A stretch of DNA of 33,690 nucleotides from positions 1 to 33,690 of the forward strand of contig JAQCFT010000012.1 in NCBI GenBank assembly GCA_027619545.1, written 5' to 3'. The stretch's first letter is position 1; every line of letters begins with the position of its first letter. Both the position numbers and the translations under genes were made by a program. Below are positions 17,750 to 26,727 of this stretch, piece after piece. The notes below the pieces were generated by a model. The model made no database searches and had not been told where the DNA came from. It saw nothing but the letters and a program-made list of their open reading frames with translations. Origin of the DNA: Verrucomicrobiota bacterium. GTDB lineage: Bacteria > Verrucomicrobiota > Verrucomicrobiia > Limisphaerales > AAA164-E04.

Positions 17750-20293
17750 ATGTCCAGCTCAGCAGCCTACTCACGCTCCATCCAGCCATCCGGCGCCCAA
17801 CTCTGCACACTCCCCAACGGACTGACCGTCATCCTGCTCGAAGACAGGAGTAGTTCCGTCGTTTCCGTCCAGGCCTGGTGCGAAGCAGGAAGCATTCACG
17901 AGGGAAAATGGTTGGGGGCTGGTTTGTCGCATGTGCTGGAACACATGCTTTTCAAGGGCACCAAGACAAGAGGCAAAGGCCGCATCGACCAGGAAGTGCA
18001 GGAAGCAGGCGGTTACATGAACGCCTACACCTCGTTCGACCGAACCGTTTATTACATCAATGCCCCGTCCTCCGGTGCCGGAGTGGCTGTGGACATCCTC
18101 ACGGACATCATGCAAAACGCCACCCTGCCGGAGGATGAATTGGTCAGTGAACTGGATGTCATCCGCAGAGAGATGGACATGAACCACGACGATCCATCCA
18201 GACGCTCCGGACGCGGCTTGTTCGAAACGGCCTACCTCCATTCTCCCTATCGTTACACGGTCATCGGGTATCCGGATGTCTTTGATCGTATTCGAAGAGA
18301 GGACGTGTTTGAATACTATCAGACCATGTACACCCCTTCGAACCAGTTTTTCGTGGTGGTGGGCGACATGAACACCGAAGAAATCATGGCGCAAATCTGT
18401 GAAGCGTATCAGGACGCTCGCTTTCGTCCGCTGGAACCTCCCTATATCCTTCCGGAACCACGTCAGCTTTCCCCCAGACAACGCATCGAAGAGTCCCCCA
18501 TTGAACTGGGACACGCCCATGTGTCCTGGCACATACCGGACGTGCGTCATCAGGATCTCCCCGCCATGGAAGCCTTTTCCATTCTGATGGGTGGAGGACG
18601 AAGTTCCCGTCTTTACCGACGTTTGCGCGAAGAACTCGGCATCGTGCACGCCATCGATGCCTGGACCTATAATCCGGGAAAGCCGGGGTTATTTGGCGCC
18701 AGCGCCGTTTTTGATGGAGATCAGTTCACCCCGGTCATGGAGGCGTTGCAGGCGGAAATCGACCGCACGCTTGAAAAAGGCATCTCAGAATCGGAACTCT
18801 CCAAAACCATCAAGCAATTCACCTCCGCCACCTTGTCCTCTCGCAAAACGATGCAGGGCCAGGCACAGGACCTCGGAAGCGCCTGGATGGCGGCCCGTGA
18901 TTTGAATTTTTCAGACCGATACCTGAAGGAAGTCCAATCCCTGACACCCGCCCAGGTCATTGATGCGGCCAAACGATATCTGGTTTCGGATAACCGCTCT
19001 CTATTTGCTCTGCTTCCCGAAGGATGCACTCCCAGGAAATCAGCTCGCACCACAACCGCCCGAAAATCTGAGATTGAAAAATGGGAACCCGGTAACGGCA
19101 TGCGCGTCCTTTTCATGGACGACAAACGCCTGCCTTTTGTGGAGGTTCGATCGGTTTTCTATGGCGGAGTGCTGGAGGAAACCCCACAAAACAGTGGCAT
19201 CACCCAATGGATGGGACAAGGTCTTCTTAAAGGCACCGCCCACCACACGGCGGCCCAGCTCATGGAGTCCGTCGAATCCGTCGGTGGCAGCATCGAATCT
19301 TACGCAGGAAATAACAGTTTCGGGTTGAATATTGAAGTATTGAACCAGGATGCCGTTTTTGGAATGGAAACGCTTCAGGAAATCCTACGACACAGTACCT
19401 TTCCCGAGCAGGAAATGGAACGTGAACGACAGGTTCAGCTGGCCGGGATCCGGTCTCAAAAAGATCACCTCCTTAGTCGGTGTTTTCGAATCATGCGACG
19501 TGGATTGTTCGGAGAAGCTCAGTACGGCCTGAGCACATCCGGAGAAGAAGGGTCGGTCCAATCACTGCAACTCGACAAAGTCCAGGCCCATTTCAGCAAA
19601 CTGGTCGTTCCCGGCAATCAGGTGACCGCCGTTTTCGGAGACATTGATGTGAATCAAATGAAGGATTCTCTCATGAAATGGTGGGAGAACGCCCCCAAGT
19701 CCGAGCCGGTACGTTTGCCGTCCGAAACACCCGAAGCCGCCATCCAGCAACAGGAGGTCTCTGAAAAGTGCGACAAGAAGCAAGCCGTGGTGGTGTTTGG
19801 CTTCAAAGGAACCACCTTCTTTGACAAAGATCGGTACGCTCTGGATTTGATTCAAGAAACATGCAGTGACCTGGGGTCCAGACTGTTCATGCGCATCAGG
19901 GATGAACTGGGGCTGGCCTATTACGTTGGAGCGCAGCACATGCCCGGATTGGTGCCCGGATATTTCGGTTTTTATGCAGGCACCTCCCCCGAACATGTAG
20001 AACAGGTCAAAGCAGAGTTCCTGGCACAATTTGAAAAGATCAAAAGCGAAGGCATCACTCGCAAAGAACTCGACCGATCCAAGGCCAAGCTGCTTGGTCA
20101 GAAACAAATCGCCCGGCAAGATCTGGGGAACCTCGCCATGAACACGGCTTTGGATGAGCTATATGGTTTGGGCTACGAAAACCACCTCAGCGAAGACAAG
20201 GCCATCCAAGCGGTCACGCTGGAGGACATCCAGCGAGCGGCACAGACTTACTTTGTCAGCGATCGGATGACGGTGGCCACCGTCGGCCCCTGA
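17750..20293 (+). CDS. two-lobed M16 family zinc metallopeptidase
   Basis: 847 residues, the length of a complete M16 peptidase with both halves on one chain. The N-terminal half has the inverted zinc motif HVLEH (His61, Glu64, His65) and the third ligand Glu141, 75 residues after the motif, in VIRREMDMNHDDP, so it should be active. The C-terminal half (from ~430) repeats the fold but reads T-Q-W-M-G-Q-G-L-L-K-G-T where the zinc motif would be, the usual inactive partner. A conserved R-x-x-Y motif for substrate binding is present near the end of the second half (L-G-L-A-Y-Y-V-G). No signal peptide is visible, so it may be cytoplasmic, although many bacterial M16 peptidases are periplasmic. 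It degrades peptides. The start at 17750 is the first in-frame ATG and lacks a ribosome-binding site. Confidence 0.92.
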   Translation: MSSSAAYSRSIQPSGAQLCTLPNGLTVILLEDRSSSVVSVQAWCEAGSIHEGKWLGAGLSHVLEHMLFKGTKTRGKGRIDQEVQEAGGYMNAYTSFDRTVYYINAPSSGAGVAVDILTDIMQNATLPEDELVSELDVIRREMDMNHDDPSRRSGRGLFETAYLHSPYRYTVIGYPDVFDRIRREDVFEYYQTMYTPSNQFFVVVGDMNTEEIMAQICEAYQDARFRPLEPPYILPEPRQLSPRQRIEESPIELGHAHVSWHIPDVRHQDLPAMEAFSILMGGGRSSRLYRRLREELGIVHAIDAWTYNPGKPGLFGASAVFDGDQFTPVMEALQAEIDRTLEKGISESELSKTIKQFTSATLSSRKTMQGQAQDLGSAWMAARDLNFSDRYLKEVQSLTPAQVIDAAKRYLVSDNRSLFALLPEGCTPRKSARTTTARKSEIEKWEPGNGMRVLFMDDKRLPFVEVRSVFYGGVLEETPQNSGITQWMGQGLLKGTAHHTAAQLMESVESVGGSIESYAGNNSFGLNIEVLNQDAVFGMETLQEILRHSTFPEQEMERERQVQLAGIRSQKDHLLSRCFRIMRRGLFGEAQYGLSTSGEEGSVQSLQLDKVQAHFSKLVVPGNQVTAVFGDIDVNQMKDSLMKWWENAPKSEPVRLPSETPEAAIQQQEVSEKCDKKQAVVVFGFKGTTFFDKDRYALDLIQETCSDLGSRLFMRIRDELGLAYYVGAQHMPGLVPGYFGFYAGTSPEHVEQVKAEFLAQFEKIKSEGITRKELDRSKAKLLGQKQIARQDLGNLAMNTALDELYGLGYENHLSEDKAIQAVTLEDIQRAAQTYFVSDRMTVATVGP

Positions 20294-20306
20294 AACAAAT
20301 TTCAGG
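20289..20306. terminator. hairpin between convergent M16 and SGNH genes
   Basis: A perfect 7-bp stem (CCTGAAA at 20289-20295, TTTCAGG at 20300-20306) with loop CAAA. It includes the M16 stop codon at 20291-20293 and lies in the 49-base convergent gap. There is no T-tract on either strand, so it may stabilise the mRNA end rather than terminate by itself. Confidence 0.4.
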
Positions 20307-20342
20307 CAGAGCCTCCTCATGCATCGGAACCACGGTAGAACC

Positions 20343-21041
20343 TCAAAGTTCCGCCGCAACAATCCGGGTCCAGATTTCATACCCTTTCGGGGTCATGTGC
20401 AGTCCGTCTTCCAGAAACAATTCCGGGCGCGGCTTGCCATCTTCACCCAGCATGGAATCCCAGATATCGGCAAAACCGAGATCATTGTTCAACCAAACGT
20501 AATGTTGAATCATGCGGTTGGCCTTTTTCATTTCCGGAGCCTGGTCCCAGCGCTTGATGCTCGGTTTGATGGCAATGAAGATCAACCTGGTCCCTGGCAA
20601 CTGCTCCTTCACCATCGCGGCAAAGGTTTTGAAATGTTCATAGACCGTCCGAGCTGTATCTCCGCGGCCAATGTCATTGTCTCCTTCGTAAAAGACAATG
20701 GTCGAAGGCTTGTAAGGCAACACGAGTCGATCAAAGAAATGAATACAATCCGGCAAGGTCGACCCTCCGAAACCCCGGTTGATCACCTGGTGCTTTGGAA
20801 AATCCTCCGCCACCGTCTTCCACATCCGGATACTCGAGCTGCCCAGAAACAGTACTCCGTTACTGGCAGGTTCCTGCTCCTTATCGGCCGCTTCAAATTT
20901 CGAAATAGCTTCTTCCCATTTTGAAAAATCCTGTCCGTTGGCCGCCATTCCGGCATTCAATCCAAACAAAAACAACAAGAGAGCGGCAAAACTCCAACCA
21001 TTTCCCCAATGAGCAAGCCATGCAAACAAACGTGGTTTCAT
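20343..21041 (-). CDS. exported SGNH/GDSL-family hydrolase
   Basis: 232 residues from the ATG at 21041, which starts a signal peptide (MKPRLFAWLAHWGNG, hydrophobic core, then A-G-M-A-A). The frame is open to 21215, but the upstream part is not needed. SGNH blocks are all present: L-F-L-G-S-S-S-I-R-M-W with the probable nucleophile Ser69 (the usual Asp of GDS is Ser here), G-F-G-G-S at 90-94, G-D-N-D with Asn122, and the C-terminal D-G-L-H with Asp212 and His215. This form resembles platelet-activating-factor acetylhydrolase-like esterases, which remove acyl or acetyl groups from lipids or glycans; the substrate is not readable. A promoter candidate just upstream would place the transcript start on the ATG. 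Confidence 0.88.
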   Translation of the reverse strand: MKPRLFAWLAHWGNGWSFAALLLFLFGLNAGMAANGQDFSKWEEAISKFEAADKEQEPASNGVLFLGSSSIRMWKTVAEDFPKHQVINRGFGGSTLPDCIHFFDRLVLPYKPSTIVFYEGDNDIGRGDTARTVYEHFKTFAAMVKEQLPGTRLIFIAIKPSIKRWDQAPEMKKANRMIQHYVWLNNDLGFADIWDSMLGEDGKPRPELFLEDGLHMTPKGYEIWTRIVAAEL

Positions 21042-21048
21042 GAGGGGC

Positions 21049-21076
21049 ATTATCCACAGGACACACCAAACAACAA
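21049..21076 (-). promoter_or_regulatory. candidate promoter for the SGNH hydrolase
   Basis: On the minus strand TTGTTG (21071-21076) and GATAAT (21049-21054) are 16 bases apart. Only seven bases separate the -10 from the ATG at 21041, so the mRNA could be leaderless. There is no ribosome-binding site before the ATG, in agreement. Confidence 0.4.
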
Positions 21077-21183
21077 TTGGAAAAAATAAAGGATTATCAT
21101 TTTGAAGGTAGATGGTATCTGAATAGCATGAACCCATCTGAGATTCGACATTCAAAAACCGATGGTTATCCATCAAAAGATCC

Positions 21184-22485
21184 ATGACTGAGAAAAGGTT
21201 GGACCGATACATCACCCGCTTTCAGGGTAATGCACCCGTCATCGTCACTCCGCCAGCCGAAGCGTTGGTGGGTGTCATCGTCATCCCCTGCTACCTGGAA
21301 CCGGATTGGAAGGACACGCTGATTTCCCTCATGCAATGCGATCCCCCAAATGGTTCGTTTGAAGTGCTTGTGGTGGTGAATGCCAGTGCTTCGGCTGCCG
21401 AAAACATACGCACGGAACAAACGCATGCATATGAGGAAATCACTGCATTCACGAAACAGCACAGCACATCCAAACTGAACATGCATGTCATCGATGCCAT
21501 GAATCTCCCCCCAAAAAACGCCGGTGTGGGTTTGGCTCGAAAGATCGGAATGGATGAGGCGCTGCACCGATTGGATCAATCAGGTTTTCTGAACAACGGG
21601 TTTATCGTCGGTCTGGATGCAGACAGCATCTGCGAAAGCAACTATCTGACCGCGCTCGAATCTCATTTTCAAACACATCCCAAAACGCCCGGATGCAGCC
21701 TTCACTTTGAACATCCCCTCTCCGGCAACCTTGCACCGGACATTTATGAAACGGCCGGACTCTACGAATTGCATCTAAGGTATTATGTGCAGGCACTGCG
21801 GCATGCAGGTTTCCCTCATGCCTTCCATACCATTGGATCATCGATGGCAGTGAGAGCCCCGGTCTATATGGCTCAGGGCGGTATGAACCGACGCAAAGCC
21901 GGAGAAGATTTTTACTTTCTGCACAAAATCATCCCATTGGGACATTTCACGGAATTAACGGACACAACTGTATTCCCCTCACCGCGACCATCGGACCGAG
22001 TTCCTTTCGGCACTGGAAGAGCTGTTTCCAAACATCTGGGGCAAAAGAATTTTCCCACTTATCCCTGGGAGGCCTTCATGGATCTTAAGTCGTTTTTCCA
22101 TCTGGCACGCGCTCATGATCCTTTCGCCAATAAGGATGAAACTTCCCTCCCCAAGGATCAGGTTTCAAGCCGGATTGGAGATTTCCTGGATGCGACGGAT
22201 GGTTGGAACAGTTGGACATCATGCTTCAGAGGCACAGCCGGGTTCGAAGCTTATCAACGCCGTTTCTTTCAATGGTTCGACGGCTTCCAATGCATGAAAT
22301 GCATTCATTTCCTCAGAGATCAGTTTCATGGTGAGATGGAGGTTCGAACGGCAACCCATCACTTGTTGAAGGCAATGGACCCCACCAACGCAGACATTCA
22401 GGAGCGGGATGACTCTCAACTCCTTCAAACAATGAGAACCCTACAGAAAAAGCCGTGGATTCATCCGGACACAGCAACCAAGTAA
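21184..22485 (+). CDS. family 2-type glycosyltransferase
   Basis: 433 residues, cytoplasmic, of GT-A fold. After a short N-terminus comes V-I-V-I-P-C-Y-L-E-P (the start of the nucleotide-sugar domain), E-V-L-V-V-V-N-A, and the metal-binding D-A-D at 145-147 in V-G-L-D-A-D-S. The next block, S-S-M-A-V-R-A-P-V-Y and G-G-M-N-R-R-K-A-G-E-D-F-Y-F-L-H-K, carries the E-D catalytic acid pair. S-P-R-P-S-D-R-V-P-F-G-T-G-R-A-V follows. The long C-terminal part is helical. I have seen this arrangement in glycosyltransferases of Bacteroidetes and related groups, but the acceptor is unknown. It is divergent from the SGNH gene and followed after 40 bases by the TPP II-type protease, probably in one unit. 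Confidence 0.85.
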   Translation: MTEKRLDRYITRFQGNAPVIVTPPAEALVGVIVIPCYLEPDWKDTLISLMQCDPPNGSFEVLVVVNASASAAENIRTEQTHAYEEITAFTKQHSTSKLNMHVIDAMNLPPKNAGVGLARKIGMDEALHRLDQSGFLNNGFIVGLDADSICESNYLTALESHFQTHPKTPGCSLHFEHPLSGNLAPDIYETAGLYELHLRYYVQALRHAGFPHAFHTIGSSMAVRAPVYMAQGGMNRRKAGEDFYFLHKIIPLGHFTELTDTTVFPSPRPSDRVPFGTGRAVSKHLGQKNFPTYPWEAFMDLKSFFHLARAHDPFANKDETSLPKDQVSSRIGDFLDATDGWNSWTSCFRGTAGFEAYQRRFFQWFDGFQCMKCIHFLRDQFHGEMEVRTATHHLLKAMDPTNADIQERDDSQLLQTMRTLQKKPWIHPDTATK

Positions 22486-22525
22486 GCAGTTGCTTATTAA
22501 ACATCCATCATTTATTACCAGAGCA

Positions 22526-25500
22526 ATGCCGCTAACAATTCCATCCCAAATACCGGTCATACACCAACGTTTGCAACGGACTATTCTGGCCATCCTGATC
22601 CCGATGTGTTCGGCGATGGGAGCAGATACCTCCTCTCATGAAGGTTTTCTTCCCAAACAGATCACCGGGGTGCGATCCTTTCTTGAGCAACATGCGGATT
22701 ACGATGGACGCGGGATTCGAGTTGCCGTCCTTGACTCGGGCGTGGATCCGGGAGCGCATGGACTGGCACGGACAACCCTGGGGTTGCCAAAGATAGTGGA
22801 CATTCTGGACGCTACCGGCAGTGGCGACGTGGACACGAGCAAAATAGCCAAGGCATCCGATGAAGGCACGCTCGTGGGACTTTCCGGTCGTGAATTGAAA
22901 CTGCATCCGGACTGGTTGTCGCCGGATCGAACCTTCCATCTGGGCATGACACGTGCAAAGGATCTGATGGGTGGATCGGTGTGGAATCTTTATGAAGCAG
23001 AACTACGAAAGGAAATGCTCAAAACCAATGAGACATACAAAGCTTCCATAGAGTCCGAGCTCGTAAGGCTTAGGTCTGATCAAGACCTGCCGGAAGATCA
23101 AAGAACATCGAGGGAAGCAGATCTCGAAAAACGCATGGACCTTCTTGAGAAACTGGAAAAAGATTTTTCTCCGGCGTCACCGGTCTTCGACTGCGTGGTC
23201 TTCAAATCAGACAACCTGTGGCAAGCAGTGGTCGACACCAATTCGAATGGCGATCTTTCGGATGAAACATTGCTGGGCGAATACTCGGTGAATCAATCCT
23301 ACGCGGGTTTCGGACCGGACAATCTGGTACATTTCGGCGTCCATGTTTACAATGACGGCAACCTGCTTTCCATCGTTGTTCCATCGAGTGCCCACGGAAC
23401 ACATGTTGCCGGCATGATCGGAGCCTATTACCCGGATGCCCCCGAACGAAACGGCATAGCGCCAGGAGTTCAGATTGTCTCCATCAAAATAGGCGACACC
23501 CACCTCGACGGCATGGAAACGGGCATCGCCCTGCAACGAGCCCTGAGAATGGTCAGAGATCTGGATTGTGATTTGATCAACATGAGCTACGGGGAACCAT
23601 CCTCCACCCCCAACAAAGGATGGTTCATCGACCAGGTGAACCATCTGGTCAATGAACACAATGTCATCTATGTCGCCTCGGCCGGCAATGAGGGGCCGGC
23701 GTTGTCAACCGTCGGAGCCCCCGGAGGAACCACCTCGGCCATCCTGGCCATCGGTGCTTACGTGCATCGTTCCATGATGCCGCTGCAGTACGGAATCTCA
23801 CACGCACCTCAAAACACCCTTTATACCTGGTCCTCGCGCGGCCCCACTCTGGACGGAGATCTGGGGGTCAATCTTTGTGCGCCTGGAGGAGCGATTGCCC
23901 CGGTACCCACCTCCAGTCTGCAACCCGCCATGCAGATGAATGGGACCTCCATGGCTTCACCCTATGCTTGCGGTTCCATCTCCCTGATTTTGTCCGGGCT
24001 GAAACAGAAACACATCGACTGGCAACCCTATCAGGTGCGGATGGCTCTCGAGAATGCCGCCCTGTTCATGCCGGAAATAGATCGTTTTTCACAGGGAGCT
24101 GGGCTGATCCGGGTTGAATCGGCGTTTGAAGCACTTTGCCAGGATGCACAGGACACCGTGATTCGGGGTTACGAAATTCGCAATTCCAGTCAATCATCCG
24201 GCCGGGGAATCCTGCTCAGAGAACGTGCAGACCTCGAAGTTCCCACACGTCACAGCATCAGCATCGAACCGATTTTTCCTGAGGAGATATCCCCGTCACA
24301 AAAAGCCGAATTCGAAGTGTGGGCTTCACTTGAATCCGATGCGGACTGGATTGAATTTCCTGATTCAGTGCTGATTCACCGGACGCAAGGAAAAATCAGT
24401 GTGCTGGTGGACACCCGAAATTTGTCACCCGGAGCTTATGCATCCTACATACAGGGCAAAGACATGCATTCCGGCAAACCCTTATTCCGCATCCCGGTGC
24501 ACGCCATGGTCCCACATCCAACAAACGATTCCGCCTCGCAGACCTGGCAACAGGAAATTTCCCTTGAACCGGGGGATGTTTCCAGATTCTTTCTCAGCCC
24601 CCCAGCCTGGGCCCAATGGGCGGAGTTCTCGATTGAAGGCGAATCGTTGGCCCCCCTTGACAGACTGGGGCTCCATACGACGCAACTGGCACCCGAAAAG
24701 CGTTTCAATGAACATGAATGGAAAAAATATATCCGGGCCGAGGAGCTTTCGGAATACCATGGAAGCATCCCTGTAACGGGCAATCGTACGATGGAATGGG
24801 CCTTTGCCTCCTATTGGTCCAATCGAAGCGAGATGAATCTCAAGGTGCATGTTCGGTTCAGGGGAACAGGACGGTTTCAGGAATCGCTCGTCATACCGGC
24901 AGGGAACACGATCGTTCCCCTCTCTGCCCAGGGCATTCAAGATCAAATCCACCTCAAACCCAGAGGAAACCTGACCGGAAGACTGCTTTCGTTGATCCCA
25001 CACAAGCATGCCATTGAGGCTTCCAAGGACCCAAGAGACCTGCTGGTCAACGACGAACCTTTGTCTGTGCTGAAAATGGTCTACCATTGGGAGAACACAA
25101 CAGATCAACCCATCACACCGCAATGGCACGGCCTGTCAGAATTACTATATGATTCCCCTTACAGCTCACTGCTTTGGAGGCTGGAGGATCAGCATGGACG
25201 TTTGTTGGTTCAGGACGATGCCTGGACAGACCCGATTTCAGTCCCCAAAGGCCCACTCTCACTCACCTTGCAAATCTGGCATGACGACCGAGACTTATTG
25301 GAACGGATCAAAAACATGCCGCTGGTACTCCATCAAAATCTCGCCTCCCCGCTCGCCATCCAGATCAATACCTCCTTATCCAGCGCCGCTGCTCTGAGGA
25401 AAGGAGACAGTCCCTGGCGCACCTTTGATCGAGGCGAAACGGAGAACCTCTGGCTATTTGTGCCAAGTGACTCGGTGGACGCCCAATCACAACAGAATCA

Positions 25501-26332
25501 TGTTTCCGCATTGACAGGAGACCTTCAATGGCTGGATAGCGACCGACACCATGGTGCCAAATTGAACACCAGGATCACCTGGATCCCAACACCGGGTATC
25601 CCCTCGGCCAAGGAAGATCCAACCACACTTCCGGATCAAGTTAAGGATTTGGAGGAGATGCTATGGAACACCCAGGTGCGCCATCTGAGAAACATGAGCA
25701 GCAACCCGGCATCCATTGAAACATTCAATGCACTGTACGAAAACCTGAGTGCCAAGCCTCCCTTTTCCAAAGAACTGGAAGACATCATGTTGACCCACCT
25801 GGATGGAAAAAACCAAAGCTCAGGCCTGGATTCGCTCATTCTGCACTTGAATAAGATGCTTGCCGGTATCGATACCCGGAGCATTCGAAATTACTTTTCC
25901 ATGCGCCACCAACTGAAAAATCACGCAGAAAAGGAATTGCATCAACAAATGCAGGAAAATCGAGAACACTTCCTCGACCTGCTGCACCGCAAAGCCCGCT
26001 CCCTGTCTCAGCTGGAATCGAGCTTGGACGAGAGATCATCCGCATTTGAAGAGGCATTGGACGAATTGCGAACGTGGGTGGACACCAGTGAAGGGGTTTA
26101 CAGACTTCTTGAGGTTTGGGAGGCACAGAGAGAAGCTTCCTTCGGTAAAGCACTGGATCGACTCAGCCCACTGATCAAGGAAGATGACCAGGACCTTTCG
26201 CTTCTTTGCCAGAGAATAGAACTGTTTCAATCCATGAACTGGACCTACTGGGCAGACCAATTTCACTTGTCTCTGAGGGAGCGTTTTCCAAATCGGGAGA
26301 TTAAACTGAAACCCCTGCCACCGTCAGATTAA
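22526..26332 (+). CDS. secreted tripeptidyl-peptidase II-type subtilase (S8)
   Basis: 1268 residues from the ATG at 22526; the frame is open to a TTG at 22490. The ATG gives a signal-like N-terminus (basic I-H-Q-R-L-Q-R, hydrophobic T-I-L-A-I-L-I-P, then C-S-A-M-G-A). The catalytic triad is Asp70 (VAVLDSGVDPG), His290 (HGTHVAGMIG) and Ser475 (NGTSMASPYACG); the oxyanion Asn is in S-A-G-N-E-G-P. The ~220-residue insertion between Asp and His, rich in charged helix, and the long C-terminal region of ~790 residues are the plan of tripeptidyl-peptidase II, an exopeptidase that removes tripeptides from free N-termini. The triad spacing (220 and 405) equals that of human TPP II (Asp44, His264, Ser449, from memory). 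A signal peptide would make it extracytoplasmic, unlike the cytosolic eukaryotic enzyme. Confidence 0.9.
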   Translation: MPLTIPSQIPVIHQRLQRTILAILIPMCSAMGADTSSHEGFLPKQITGVRSFLEQHADYDGRGIRVAVLDSGVDPGAHGLARTTLGLPKIVDILDATGSGDVDTSKIAKASDEGTLVGLSGRELKLHPDWLSPDRTFHLGMTRAKDLMGGSVWNLYEAELRKEMLKTNETYKASIESELVRLRSDQDLPEDQRTSREADLEKRMDLLEKLEKDFSPASPVFDCVVFKSDNLWQAVVDTNSNGDLSDETLLGEYSVNQSYAGFGPDNLVHFGVHVYNDGNLLSIVVPSSAHGTHVAGMIGAYYPDAPERNGIAPGVQIVSIKIGDTHLDGMETGIALQRALRMVRDLDCDLINMSYGEPSSTPNKGWFIDQVNHLVNEHNVIYVASAGNEGPALSTVGAPGGTTSAILAIGAYVHRSMMPLQYGISHAPQNTLYTWSSRGPTLDGDLGVNLCAPGGAIAPVPTSSLQPAMQMNGTSMASPYACGSISLILSGLKQKHIDWQPYQVRMALENAALFMPEIDRFSQGAGLIRVESAFEALCQDAQDTVIRGYEIRNSSQSSGRGILLRERADLEVPTRHSISIEPIFPEEISPSQKAEFEVWASLESDADWIEFPDSVLIHRTQGKISVLVDTRNLSPGAYASYIQGKDMHSGKPLFRIPVHAMVPHPTNDSASQTWQQEISLEPGDVSRFFLSPPAWAQWAEFSIEGESLAPLDRLGLHTTQLAPEKRFNEHEWKKYIRAEELSEYHGSIPVTGNRTMEWAFASYWSNRSEMNLKVHVRFRGTGRFQESLVIPAGNTIVPLSAQGIQDQIHLKPRGNLTGRLLSLIPHKHAIEASKDPRDLLVNDEPLSVLKMVYHWENTTDQPITPQWHGLSELLYDSPYSSLLWRLEDQHGRLLVQDDAWTDPISVPKGPLSLTLQIWHDDRDLLERIKNMPLVLHQNLASPLAIQINTSLSSAAALRKGDSPWRTFDRGETENLWLFVPSDSVDAQSQQNHVSALTGDLQWLDSDRHHGAKLNTRITWIPTPGIPSAKEDPTTLPDQVKDLEEMLWNTQVRHLRNMSSNPASIETFNALYENLSAKPPFSKELEDIMLTHLDGKNQSSGLDSLILHLNKMLAGIDTRSIRNYFSMRHQLKNHAEKELHQQMQENREHFLDLLHRKARSLSQLESSLDERSSAFEEALDELRTWVDTSEGVYRLLEVWEAQREASFGKALDRLSPLIKEDDQDLSLLCQRIELFQSMNWTYWADQFHLSLRERFPNREIKLKPLPPSD

Positions 26333-26410
26333 CTCGGCGCCCCCGATGAGTGGCTAATTTTTTCGAATCTAAAACTTGATTTTGAAAGATCAACAAGGTA
26401 AGAATAGGTG

Positions 26411-26460
26411 TTTCGTTTGCTGAAAATCGTTGTCATGATGACGACAGAAACAAACGGAAA
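26411..26460. repeat. nested inverted repeat upstream of rpoD
   Basis: Outer arms CGTTTG (26414-26419) and CAAACG (26451-26456) enclose a second, nearly perfect palindrome, GTTGTCAT-G-ATGACGAC (26429-26445, one wobble pair). There is no T-tract on the plus side. It may be an operator, a processing site or the end of the protease transcript. Confidence 0.5.
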
Positions 26461-26610
26461 GCGTCCAAGGCGATGGGAATGGCATAATCAAATGAGGCGG
26501 CGACGCATGCAAGTTTTAACTGCATCAAACACACAAGCCGCAATACCCCCTATTAACGGGATTACCTGTCCGCAGCCTTTGACCTAATTTAAAGTTTTGA
26601 TTTTCGTCCC

Positions 26611-26638
26611 TTGTTGGGCGGAAATTTTTGCTTATATT
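26611..26638 (+). promoter_or_regulatory. probable rpoD promoter
   Basis: TTGTTG (26611-26616) and TATATT (26633-26638) are 16 bases apart in an A/T-rich spacer. Transcription would start near 26645, about 80 bases before the rpoD ATG. Confidence 0.6.
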
Positions 26639-26727
26639 CGCAACAAAACCTAGATCAAGGCGCCAAATAACCCGTAAATCACCCGCAGAGTATAAAGAGC
26701 GGGAATGAGTTTTATCAGTTAATCCAT

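Larger units (their letters stand above)
26333..26727. other. 395-base region before rpoD
   Basis: No gene is visible. It contains an inverted-repeat structure (26411-26460), a sigma-70-like promoter at 26611-26638 and an untranslated leader of roughly 80 bases before the rpoD start at 26728. The first 60 bases after the protease stop show no canonical terminator. Confidence 0.6.

Noticed and set aside
17771-18649. 292-residue open frame on the minus strand
   Set aside because: Antisense to the well-supported M16 peptidase; no recognisable features.
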